Shown: one piece after another, positions 34,332 to 40,368 of the stretch
How positions within the stretch are numbered: position 1 is the first letter of the stretch
How the letters are laid out: every line of letters starts with the position of its first letter
DNA from: Alphaproteobacteria bacterium
GTDB lineage: Bacteria > Pseudomonadota > Alphaproteobacteria > UBA828
Reading direction: 5' to 3'
DNA: 42,982 nt
Assembly: GCA_016869195.1 (NCBI GenBank)
Contig: VGET01000004.1
Span: forward strand, 1 to 42,982
Position numbers and translations under genes: made by a program
The notes under the pieces: model-generated
Databases searched by the model: none
The model's input: only the letters and a program-made list of their open reading frames with translations
Told to the model about the DNA's origin: nothing

Positions 34332-35285
34332 ATGTCGGCGATCAAGCTCGCCGAAGTACAGGTGCTACTCGTCGAGCCGAATGAGGAGGCGCGCCGCCCG
34401 CTTCAGGACGGGTTGATCGCGCATGGCCTCAAGAACACGGCATCCGTCGGCTCGGTCGCCGAGGCGGTGGCGCTTTGCCGCATCCGCATGTTCGACCTCG
34501 TGATCGCGGATCACGGCCTGCTCAAGTTTCAGCGGAACTCGCTGCTCAAGGCGATTCGTTTCGGCGAGGTCGGTCGCAACCCCTTCCTGGTGAACTTCAG
34601 CACGCTGCAGAGCTCGACCGCCGGCGCCGTGAGCCAGGCGATCAATGACGGCCCTGACGCCGTGCTCGCAAAGCCGTTCGCGGTCTCGATGCTGCTCGAT
34701 CGGGTTGCGCGCATGATCGACAGCCGGCAACCCTTCGTCGTCACCGGCACCTATATCGGGCCGGATCGGCGCACGGTGGCACGGCCGCAAGGCGCGGTCG
34801 CGATGCTCGATGTGCCCAACACGTTGCGCGACAAGGCACTCGACCAGTTCGACCCGGCTCGTGCCTTCGCCGAGATCGATGCCGCGCGCGCGGTGGTCGA
34901 CACCCAGATGCTGGCGCAGAACGCCCTCGTCGTGACCTCGGTCGCGCGCGAGGTGGTGGGCCTCTATGACCGCGGCAATGTCGAAAGCTCGATCCGGCTG
35001 TTGCTCGACATGCTGCTCGAGCGCGGGCGCGAGACCGCGCGCCGCGTCACCAACACGGCCGACGCGCATGTCGCCGAGTTGTGCGAAGGTCTGGTCAAGG
35101 TGGTCGAGGACATCAGGGGCGACTACCTCGCCCCCTCGCCCAAGGACGTTCGGCTGTTACAGAACCTAGGCCTCGCGATCGATATGTCGCTGAAGCCCGA
35201 AGAGAAGATCACGCATCTCTCGAAGCGCATCGCCTACTCGGTGATGGAAGCGAAGCGTCGACGCCCGGTTCAGCGGGTGTTGTAG
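34332..35285 (+). CDS. Receiver-like protein with helical C-terminal domain, paralogue 2
   Basis: The 317-aa protein has the same layout as its upstream neighbour: VLLVEPNE, DLVIADHGLL (phosphoacceptor-like Asp), LAKPFAVSMLLDRV, YIGPDRR, a VPNTLRDKALDQFDP segment, and the C-terminal VRLLQNLGLAIDMSLKPEEK and SKRIAYSVMEAKRR. By eye about half of the residues match paralogue 1. The most divergent part is the middle of the receiver, where paralogue 1 has a Pro-Ala-Gly loop and this one LLKFQRNS. I place the start at 34332, where similarity begins; a frame to 34281 is open but unsupported. It ends 9 nt before the convergent trcR stop. Confidence 0.75.
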   Translation: MSAIKLAEVQVLLVEPNEEARRPLQDGLIAHGLKNTASVGSVAEAVALCRIRMFDLVIADHGLLKFQRNSLLKAIRFGEVGRNPFLVNFSTLQSSTAGAVSQAINDGPDAVLAKPFAVSMLLDRVARMIDSRQPFVVTGTYIGPDRRTVARPQGAVAMLDVPNTLRDKALDQFDPARAFAEIDAARAVVDTQMLAQNALVVTSVAREVVGLYDRGNVESSIRLLLDMLLERGRETARRVTNTADAHVAELCEGLVKVVEDIRGDYLAPSPKDVRLLQNLGLAIDMSLKPEEKITHLSKRIAYSVMEAKRRRPVQRVL

Positions 35286-35294
35286 GCGCGTTCC

Positions 35295-35978
35295 TCAGGC
35301 GTTCGAATCACCGTCCGCGCCGGCAGCGCTATCGTTGGCTGGCGCATCCACGCCACCGACGTCCGAACCAGCCGCCGTCGCCCCCGCCTCATCCGGCTTC
35401 GGGGTCGCGGCCTTGCGCGGCCGGTTCGCACCTTTCTCAGCACGCTGCGCGGCCCGCTCCTCGCGCCGACGCGCGATGTTGATCTGCTCGAGCAGCTCGG
35501 CCTCGCTGCACAGCCCGAGCAACACCGGATCCTGCGGCGAGATGTTGGCGGCGTTCCAATGCGTGCGGCCACGCACCTGGGCGATCGTCGCGGGCGTCGT
35601 GCCAAGCAGTCGCGCGACTTGCGAATCGCTCAGCACCGGATAGTTGCGAATCAGCCAGGCGATCGCGTTCGGGCGCTCATGGCGCTTGCTGACCGGGGTG
35701 TAGCGGCCGCGCCTTGGCTTCGTCACCGTCTCCGCCACGCTGCCGGCGATCTTGAGCCGCGCTGCGGGGTCGCCCTCGCAGCGCGCGATCTCTTCCGTCG
35801 ACAATTGGCCGGTCGACACGGGATCGAGCCCGCGTATGCCAACCGCCACCTCGCCATCGGCGATGCCCTGCACCTCGAGCGGGTGCAGCCCGGTGAAGCC
35901 CGCTATCTGCTCGAAGCTAAGCGCGGTGTTTTCGACCAGCCATACGGCGGTCGCCTTCGGCATCAGCGGCTGGGCCAT
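35295..35978 (-). CDS. trcR: Cell-cycle transcriptional regulator TrcR (DUF1013)
   Basis: The DUF1013 family protein is annotated as the cell-cycle regulator TrcR in alphaproteobacteria (recalled). The 227-aa product has the highly conserved start MPKATAVWLVENTALSFEQI, then GFTGLHPLEVQGIADGEVA, RPNAIAWLIRNYPVLSDSQV with a helix-turn-helix-like LLGTTPATIAQVR, HWNAANISPQDPVLLGLCSE, and a charged, disordered Ala/Pro/Asp-rich tail of about 60 residues. The ATG at 35978 is preferred because GGAGAA lies 9 nt upstream; a TTG at 35993 belongs to that ribosome site. It has a good promoter. Confidence 0.9.
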   Translation of the reverse strand: MAQPLMPKATAVWLVENTALSFEQIAGFTGLHPLEVQGIADGEVAVGIRGLDPVSTGQLSTEEIARCEGDPAARLKIAGSVAETVTKPRRGRYTPVSKRHERPNAIAWLIRNYPVLSDSQVARLLGTTPATIAQVRGRTHWNAANISPQDPVLLGLCSEAELLEQINIARRREERAAQRAEKGANRPRKAATPKPDEAGATAAGSDVGGVDAPANDSAAGADGDSNA

Positions 35979-36071
35979 CGATTCATTCTCCAAAGCACGC
36001 GGCGGCGCGGCCTACCGTCGGACCCGACGGCACCCGCCACCGCCATGTCCAAAGGTGTGGTGAGTGTGCAA

Positions 36072-36099
36072 ACTATACTGGCTTCGCCGCGAGGGTAAA
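36072..36099 (-). promoter_or_regulatory. Predicted sigma-70 promoter of trcR
   Basis: On the minus strand TTTACC (36094-36099) and TATAGT (36072-36077) are separated by 16 nt. The transcript would begin near 36065, leaving a leader of about 87 nt before the TrcR ATG. Confidence 0.55.
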
Positions 36100-36117
36100 G
36101 CCTGTGCGGCAGCAGGG

Positions 36118-37116
36118 TCAAACCGTCAGAATCACCTTGCCGATGTGTTGGCCCGATTCGAGCCGGGCATGGGCCTCGCTCGCCTGAGCCAGGGAATAGG
36201 TGCGATCGATCACGGGCTTGACCGCGCCTGCCGCGATCAGTGGCCAGACCTCGCTTTGCAGGCCCGCGGCGATGCGCGCCTTGGCCTCGACGCTCTGCGG
36301 GCGGAGCGTCGAGCCGGTGAGCATCAGGCGCTTCTGCATCAGGACGACGAGGTTGATCTCGGCCTTCGCGCCCTCCTGCACCGCGATCAACGCGAGCCGG
36401 CCCTCGGGCCGGAGCGCCTTCATGTCGCGAGCGATGTAGGAGCCGCCCACCATGTCGAGCACAACATCGACACCTTCCCCGCCGGTGAGCTTGAGCACCG
36501 CCTCTTCGAACGGCTCGGCACGGTAATTGATCGCGCCCTCGGCGCCGAGGGTCAGGCAGGCAGCGCATTTTTCGTCCGAGCCGGCGGTCGCGAACACGCG
36601 CGCGCCGAAGGCGCGGGCCAGTTGAATCGCCGTCGTGCCGATGCCGCTGGTGCCGCCGTGAATCAGCACGCGCTCACCCGCCCTCAACCCGGCGCGCATG
36701 AACAGATTGGTCCAGACGGTGAAGAAGGTCTCCGGCAGGCCGGCCGCTTCGACCGCGCCGAGTTGTCCCGGAATCTGCAGGCACTGCGCCTCGGGCGCCG
36801 TGCAGAACGTGGCGTAGCCGCCACCCGTGACCAGCGCGCAAACCCGCTCCCCCAGCTTGAAGCGATTCGTTCCAGGCCCGAGCGCGACGATCTCGCCCGC
36901 GACCTCGAGGCCGGGGATGTCGCTCGCACCCTGCGGCGGCGGGTAGCCGCCCTTACGCTGCATCAGGTCAGGCCGGTTCACCCCCGCCGCCTCGACCCGG
37001 ATCAGGACCTCTCCGAGCCCGGGCACCGGCATCGGCCGCTTCGCCGGCTTCAGCACCTCCGGCCCGCCGGGTGAGCTGATTTCGATCGCCGTGATCTCGG
37101 CAGGCAGCGTTGGCAT
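36118..37116 (-). CDS. NAD(P)H-quinone oxidoreductase (PIG3-type MDR family)
   Basis: The 332-aa medium-chain dehydrogenase/reductase is of the zeta-crystallin/PIG3 type, which reduces quinones with NAD(P)H and lacks the zinc of true alcohol dehydrogenases. It shows EVLIRVEAAGVNRPDLMQRK with the active-site-like Asn, PGLEVAGEIVALGPGTNRF, LPETFFTVWTNLF and the cofactor-binding HGGTSGIGTTAIQLARAFGA. It is divergent from the DUF1192 gene, a pairing that is common in Rhodospirillales (recalled). Confidence 0.9.
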   Translation of the reverse strand: MPTLPAEITAIEISSPGGPEVLKPAKRPMPVPGLGEVLIRVEAAGVNRPDLMQRKGGYPPPQGASDIPGLEVAGEIVALGPGTNRFKLGERVCALVTGGGYATFCTAPEAQCLQIPGQLGAVEAAGLPETFFTVWTNLFMRAGLRAGERVLIHGGTSGIGTTAIQLARAFGARVFATAGSDEKCAACLTLGAEGAINYRAEPFEEAVLKLTGGEGVDVVLDMVGGSYIARDMKALRPEGRLALIAVQEGAKAEINLVVLMQKRLMLTGSTLRPQSVEAKARIAAGLQSEVWPLIAAGAVKPVIDRTYSLAQASEAHARLESGQHIGKVILTV

Positions 37117-37188
37117 GGCTCGGGTCCGGCTTGTTGCGGTTGGCGGCGGCGGCGGTAGTCTTTAGCAGAGCCGATCATGGAGGGCATC

Positions 37189-37371
37189 ATGGACGACGAT
37201 GAGGCACGGCCACCCCTGCCCGACTGGCCGCCGAAATCGATCGATCACCTCTCGCTCGAGGCGCTGCAGGCCTATCGGCGGGCGCTGGACGCCGAGATCG
37301 CCCGGGTCGAGCGCACGATCGAGTCGCGCGGCCGGCACCGCTCAGCCGCCGACGCATTGTTCAAGCGTTAG
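37189..37371 (+). CDS. DUF1192 family small protein
   Basis: The 60-aa protein is of the DUF1192 family: an acidic Pro-rich start (EARPPLPDWPPKSIDHLS) then one amphipathic helix, LQAYRRALDAEIARVERTIE. No function is known to me. The ATG at 37189 has GGAGG five bases upstream and is preferred over the in-frame ATG at 37177, which overlaps that ribosome site. Confidence 0.85.
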   Translation: MDDDEARPPLPDWPPKSIDHLSLEALQAYRRALDAEIARVERTIESRGRHRSAADALFKR

Positions 37372-37434
37372 CAAAAAGGGCGGAAGGGTCGCCGGCATTA
37401 ACGAATTCTTAGAGCTTTCGGCCTAGGGTGGGCC

Positions 37435-37463
37435 TTGCCGATATATCGATACCCCGATCTATC
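37435..37463 (+). promoter_or_regulatory. Predicted promoter of the small RNA
   Basis: TTGCCG (37435-37440) and TCTATC (37458-37463) are separated by 17 nt, giving a start near 37470. The spacer includes ATATATCGAT, A/T-rich for this genome. Confidence 0.5.
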
Positions 37464-37469
37464 GTGCAT

Positions 37470-37538
37470 TTTGTCCTCCCTGATTATTCCGTCTCCCTGT
37501 AACCCGCGCCGCCGGTCCTCCGGCGGCGCTTTTGTTTT
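37470..37538 (+). ncRNA. Probable small RNA, alpha-r14/suhB (MmgR)-like
   Basis: A roughly 70-nt transcript is predicted between a promoter and an intrinsic terminator, with no open frame. It carries two C/U-rich boxes, TCCTCCCTG (near 37474) and TCTCCCTG (37492-37499), which can pair with Shine-Dalgarno sequences. It ends with a perfect 10-bp hairpin and a T-tract. These traits and the length are those I recall for the alphaproteobacterial alpha-r14/suhB family (S. meliloti MmgR is about 77 nt), a set of Hfq-dependent riboregulators. Assignment to that family is by recall and should be tested with the Rfam model; that it is a small RNA is the safer call. Confidence 0.58.
37506..37538 (+). 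terminator. Intrinsic terminator of the small RNA
   Basis: A perfect stem GCGCCGCCGG (37506-37515) with CCGGCGGCGC (37520-37529) closes a TCCT loop and is followed directly by TTTTGTTTT. It is 135 nt after the DUF1192 stop, so it fits the small RNA better than that gene. Confidence 0.85.
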
Positions 37539-37601
37539 CGGCGCGTGAAATCCGCGCGCGCCTGCGTGTCGCAGGGTGCCGGGGCGAACCGGTTAAACCC
37601 C

Positions 37602-37630
37602 TTGACATACAAGGATTTGTGGCCTTAACT
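37602..37630 (+). promoter_or_regulatory. Predicted strong sigma-70 promoter of the lipoprotein gene
   Basis: A consensus -35 TTGACA (37602-37607) is followed after 17 nt by TTAACT (37625-37630). Transcription would start near 37637, giving a short leader of about 30 nt with AGGGAG before the ATG. This is the best sigma-70 match I saw in the window, in keeping with high expression of an Lpp-like protein. Confidence 0.75.
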
Positions 37631-37665
37631 CGGGCGGCCAACGAGAGCTATAGGGAGCACGGTCC

Positions 37666-37944
37666 ATGGTCAGAAAATCCTTCGTCGTCCGGTCTCTCAT
37701 CCTGGCGTTGCCACTGGCGATTGCGGCCGGCTGCACGCAGCCGCAGACCGACTCGTCCAAGGTCGACGCAGCGGCCCAGCAATCGGCCGAGTCCAAGCAG
37801 ATGGCGATGGACGCCATGGCCAAGGCCCAGGAGGCGGCTGATGCGGCCAATCGAGCGGCGGCGGCGGCTGAGCAGGCCGCGGCGGACGCCCAGGCGGCGT
37901 CCGACAAGGCCGATCGGATGATGCAGAAGTCGATGCACAAATAG
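37666..37944 (+). CDS. Alanine-zipper lipoprotein (Lpp-like)
   Basis: The 92-aa lipoprotein has a signal peptide with lipobox AAGC (Cys at residue 23) and, after TQPQTDSSKVDAAAQQ, a heptad-like helix with Ala at most core positions, such as AADAANRAAAAAEQAAADAQ. This resembles trimeric alanine-zipper Lpp-type proteins that tie the outer membrane to peptidoglycan. It ends MMQKSMHK, with a C-terminal Lys as in Braun's lipoprotein, and the next gene is an L,D-transpeptidase, which could attach it to peptidoglycan. The pairing with the enzyme is an inference from position. Confidence 0.85.
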   Translation: MVRKSFVVRSLILALPLAIAAGCTQPQTDSSKVDAAAQQSAESKQMAMDAMAKAQEAADAANRAAAAAEQAAADAQAASDKADRMMQKSMHK

Positions 37945-38003
37945 GTCGTATCAACCGGTTTTGACGGGGCGGCCGGTCAGGCAACCGGCCGCCAGCGGGT
38001 CGT

Positions 38004-38966
38004 TCAGTCGGCTGAAGGCTCGGCGTTCGCGATCGGCACCGGGGTGCCCGAGCGCTGGCTGAGCGTCTGTTTGATCAGGCCCCAATCGACCCACGAAAAG
38101 GCGTCGCCCGCCGTCACGCGGATCAACTCCATCGTGACATCGTCAATCGGGTCGACGGGCGCGAGCCCCAGCGCACCGGTTTCCTCCAGCGCGAAAATCT
38201 GCGCGGGCTCGGGGTGGGCCTCCAGATAGAGCACGCCATCGACCCAGCCGGCCTTGACCTTCTGATCCACGATCGTCACCGGCGTGCCGACTCTGATTTT
38301 GTCGAACAGATGGGCGATGTCCTCGGGATATAGCCGGATGCAGCCATGGCTTACCCGCCGCCCAACACCCCAGGGCCGGTTGGTGCCATGCACCAAATAG
38401 CCCGGAAAGCCGAGATAGATCGCGTATTCGCCGAGCGGGTTGTTGGGTCCGGGCGTAACGACGCGCGGCAAATCGGGCTGCTCCGCGCGCACCGCGGGCC
38501 CTGGATACCAGGTCGGGCGATGTTGTTTGCGCACCACCGACGTTGAGCCGAGCGGCGTATTCCAGCCCTCTCGGCCGGTGCCGATCGGCACGCTGATCGG
38601 CGGCTCGTCGCCGCGCGGAAAGAAGTAGAGCCGCTGGTCACCCAGATTGATGATGAGGCCCTTGTGCGGCGCGTTCGGCAGCAAATGGCCAGTCGGCAGT
38701 ACGACCTTGGTGCCCTCGCCGGGCAGCCAGGGGTCGACGCCCGGATTGGCGGCAATCATTTCGGTGTAGCCGAGGCTATTGTCACGGGCGACGTCGAGCA
38801 GTGTGTCCTCATAGAACGTGGTGTAGGAGCGCATCTCGCCGACAATCGCACTGGTCGTATGATCGGCTTCAAGCGCTGCTGCCGGAGGCGGGGCCGCGCA
38901 CAGGAGGCCAAGCGCCAGGATCACGCCCCCGCACCAACTTCGCCAATGGCTTCCGTATGTCACCAC
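38004..38966 (-). CDS. L,D-transpeptidase (YkuD) with LysM-like domain
   Basis: The 320-aa exported enzyme forms 3-3 peptidoglycan cross-links or anchors lipoproteins. It has a signal peptide (VILALGLLCAAPPPAAALEA), a LysM-like stretch (YEDTLLDVARDNSLGYTEM), and a YkuD domain with HGTNRPWG (His193) and SHGCIRLYPEDI (Cys209 nucleophile). The start is a GTG at 38966 with GAGG upstream. It ends just downstream of the lipoprotein gene, convergent to it. Confidence 0.92.
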   Translation of the reverse strand: MVTYGSHWRSWCGGVILALGLLCAAPPPAAALEADHTTSAIVGEMRSYTTFYEDTLLDVARDNSLGYTEMIAANPGVDPWLPGEGTKVVLPTGHLLPNAPHKGLIINLGDQRLYFFPRGDEPPISVPIGTGREGWNTPLGSTSVVRKQHRPTWYPGPAVRAEQPDLPRVVTPGPNNPLGEYAIYLGFPGYLVHGTNRPWGVGRRVSHGCIRLYPEDIAHLFDKIRVGTPVTIVDQKVKAGWVDGVLYLEAHPEPAQIFALEETGALGLAPVDPIDDVTMELIRVTAGDAFSWVDWGLIKQTLSQRSGTPVPIANAEPSAD

Positions 38967-39094
38967 GCAACACCCTCGGGTTGTCGATCCAAGCCCGGTT
39001 GACCGAAAAGGAAAAACAGTTTGTTAACGCCGGGCCCCGATGATAGGCGAGGGTCTCCGGCCGACCATCGATTGCCCGAGCCAGCGGAGTTCGC

Positions 39095-39505
39095 GTGTCG
39101 AACGAAGATACCAGCACGGCCTATTTCAGCCGGACCTTCGATGAGGCGCTCCGCCTTGTCGTGGAGGCGCGCGACTATGTCGCCGGCCGGCTGGCGTTCG
39201 ACCGCGAGATCGGCGGGCCGGTGCATCAACTCACCTGCGATTGTGAGACTCTGCGCCTCACCACGCGCCTGACCCAGGTGATGGCCTGGCTCTTCATCCA
39301 GCGCGCGCTGCACGAGGGCGAGATCACCGCCGAAGAAGCGCAGTGTGACGCCAATCGGCTGGGCGCGCAGGACGTTTGCCTCGCCGACGACGCTGACATT
39401 GCGGCGCGCCTGCCCAAGCGCCTCGGCAGCCTGAAGAGCCGGAGCCTCGCGCTCTATCAGCGCATCGCGCGCCTGGACGAGATGACGGTGCGCGGCGCGG
39501 CCTGA
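39095..39505 (+). CDS. rcdA: Regulator of CtrA degradation RcdA (DUF1465)
   Basis: RcdA is a helical adaptor that, in Caulobacter, helps ClpXP degrade the master regulator CtrA. The 136-aa product matches the DUF1465 family in length and in FSRTFDEALRLVVEARDYVA and ARLPKRLGSLKSRSLALYQR, with a central TTRLTQVMAWLFIQRALHEG helix. The GTG at 39095 has GGAG upstream. TrcR lies 3 kb away. Whether the CtrA circuit is complete here cannot be told from the window. Confidence 0.85.
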   Translation: MSNEDTSTAYFSRTFDEALRLVVEARDYVAGRLAFDREIGGPVHQLTCDCETLRLTTRLTQVMAWLFIQRALHEGEITAEEAQCDANRLGAQDVCLADDADIAARLPKRLGSLKSRSLALYQRIARLDEMTVRGAA

Positions 39506-39513
39506 GCCCGGGC

Positions 39514-40368
39514 TCATTTCTCGACGGGCGTATCATCGCGCCCGCCCCATTCGGTCCACGACCCGTCAAAGACCGCGACCTGCCTGTAACCGGCGAGGTC
39601 GAGCGCAATCGCAGCGACGCAGGCGGCGATGCCCGAGCCGCAGCTCGTGACCACCGGCCGTGCCGGGTCAAGCCCCGCACTCCTGAAGATCGCGACCAGA
39701 CGTTCAGCCGGCAGAAACGTCTTGTCCTTGGGGTCGAGCACAGCCGGCAGCGGCAGGTTCAGGCTCCCCGGCATGTGACCGCCGCGCAGGCCCGGCCGCG
39801 GCTCGGGCTCGGTGCCGGCGAAGCGCCCGGCCGAGCGCACATCCAGCACCTGCTCGGTGCCGCGCTGGGTGATCACCCGCATCTGGTCAAGCAGCCGCAC
39901 GCGCCCGCCATCTGGCGGCGAAGCGATGTAGGGCGCACGTATCGGTGTCACGCGACCGGGCTCGACCTTCCGGCCCTCGGCACGCCATTTGGGCAGGCCG
40001 CCATCGAGCACCGCGACCCTCTCATGGCCGAACACCCTGAAGGTCCACCACGCGCGCGCGGCGCCAAGCTGGCCCGCGCCGTCATAGGCGATCACGCGAT
40101 CATCCCGCCGAATGCCGAGCGCGCCGACCGCCGCGCCGAACTCCGCCGCGCTCGGCAGCATGTGCGGCAAGCTGGTCGCGTGATCGGCGATCGCATCGAT
40201 ATCGAAAAAGACGGCCCCCGGCAGGTGCGCCTCGAGATGCTCCTTCAGCGGATCGCGCTTCTCGGTCGGCAGATACCAGGAGGCATCGATGATCTTGAGA
40301 TCGCGCGCGCCGAGCTGGCCGGCGAGCCACGCGGTATCGACCACGGGGCCGAACGGTTCGCCCGTCAT
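39514..40368 (-). CDS. sseA: 3-mercaptopyruvate sulfurtransferase
   Basis: SseA moves sulfur from 3-mercaptopyruvate to acceptors such as cyanide or thiols. The 284-aa product has two rhodanese domains; the active Cys243 is in SCGSGIAAC, a CGSG motif typical of mercaptopyruvate enzymes rather than thiosulfate rhodanese. The N-terminal WYLPTEKRDPLKEHLEAHLP and LDGGLPKWRAEGRKVEPG are also family-like. Its ATG overlaps the stop of the hydantoinase-A-like gene as ATGA, so it is the last gene of that operon. Confidence 0.93.
   Translation of the reverse strand: MTGEPFGPVVDTAWLAGQLGARDLKIIDASWYLPTEKRDPLKEHLEAHLPGAVFFDIDAIADHATSLPHMLPSAAEFGAAVGALGIRRDDRVIAYDGAGQLGAARAWWTFRVFGHERVAVLDGGLPKWRAEGRKVEPGRVTPIRAPYIASPPDGGRVRLLDQMRVITQRGTEQVLDVRSAGRFAGTEPEPRPGLRGGHMPGSLNLPLPAVLDPKDKTFLPAERLVAIFRSAGLDPARPVVTSCGSGIAACVAAIALDLAGYRQVAVFDGSWTEWGGRDDTPVEK

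Larger units (their letters stand above)
37372..37665. other. 294-nt spacer holding an sRNA and a promoter
   Basis: No open frame is convincing in this spacer between DUF1192 and the lipoprotein gene. It holds a complete small-RNA unit (promoter near 37435, transcript and hairpin terminator to 37538) and the promoter of the lipoprotein gene (37602-37630). The first 60 nt include TTAACGAATTCTTAG of unknown role. Confidence 0.7.
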
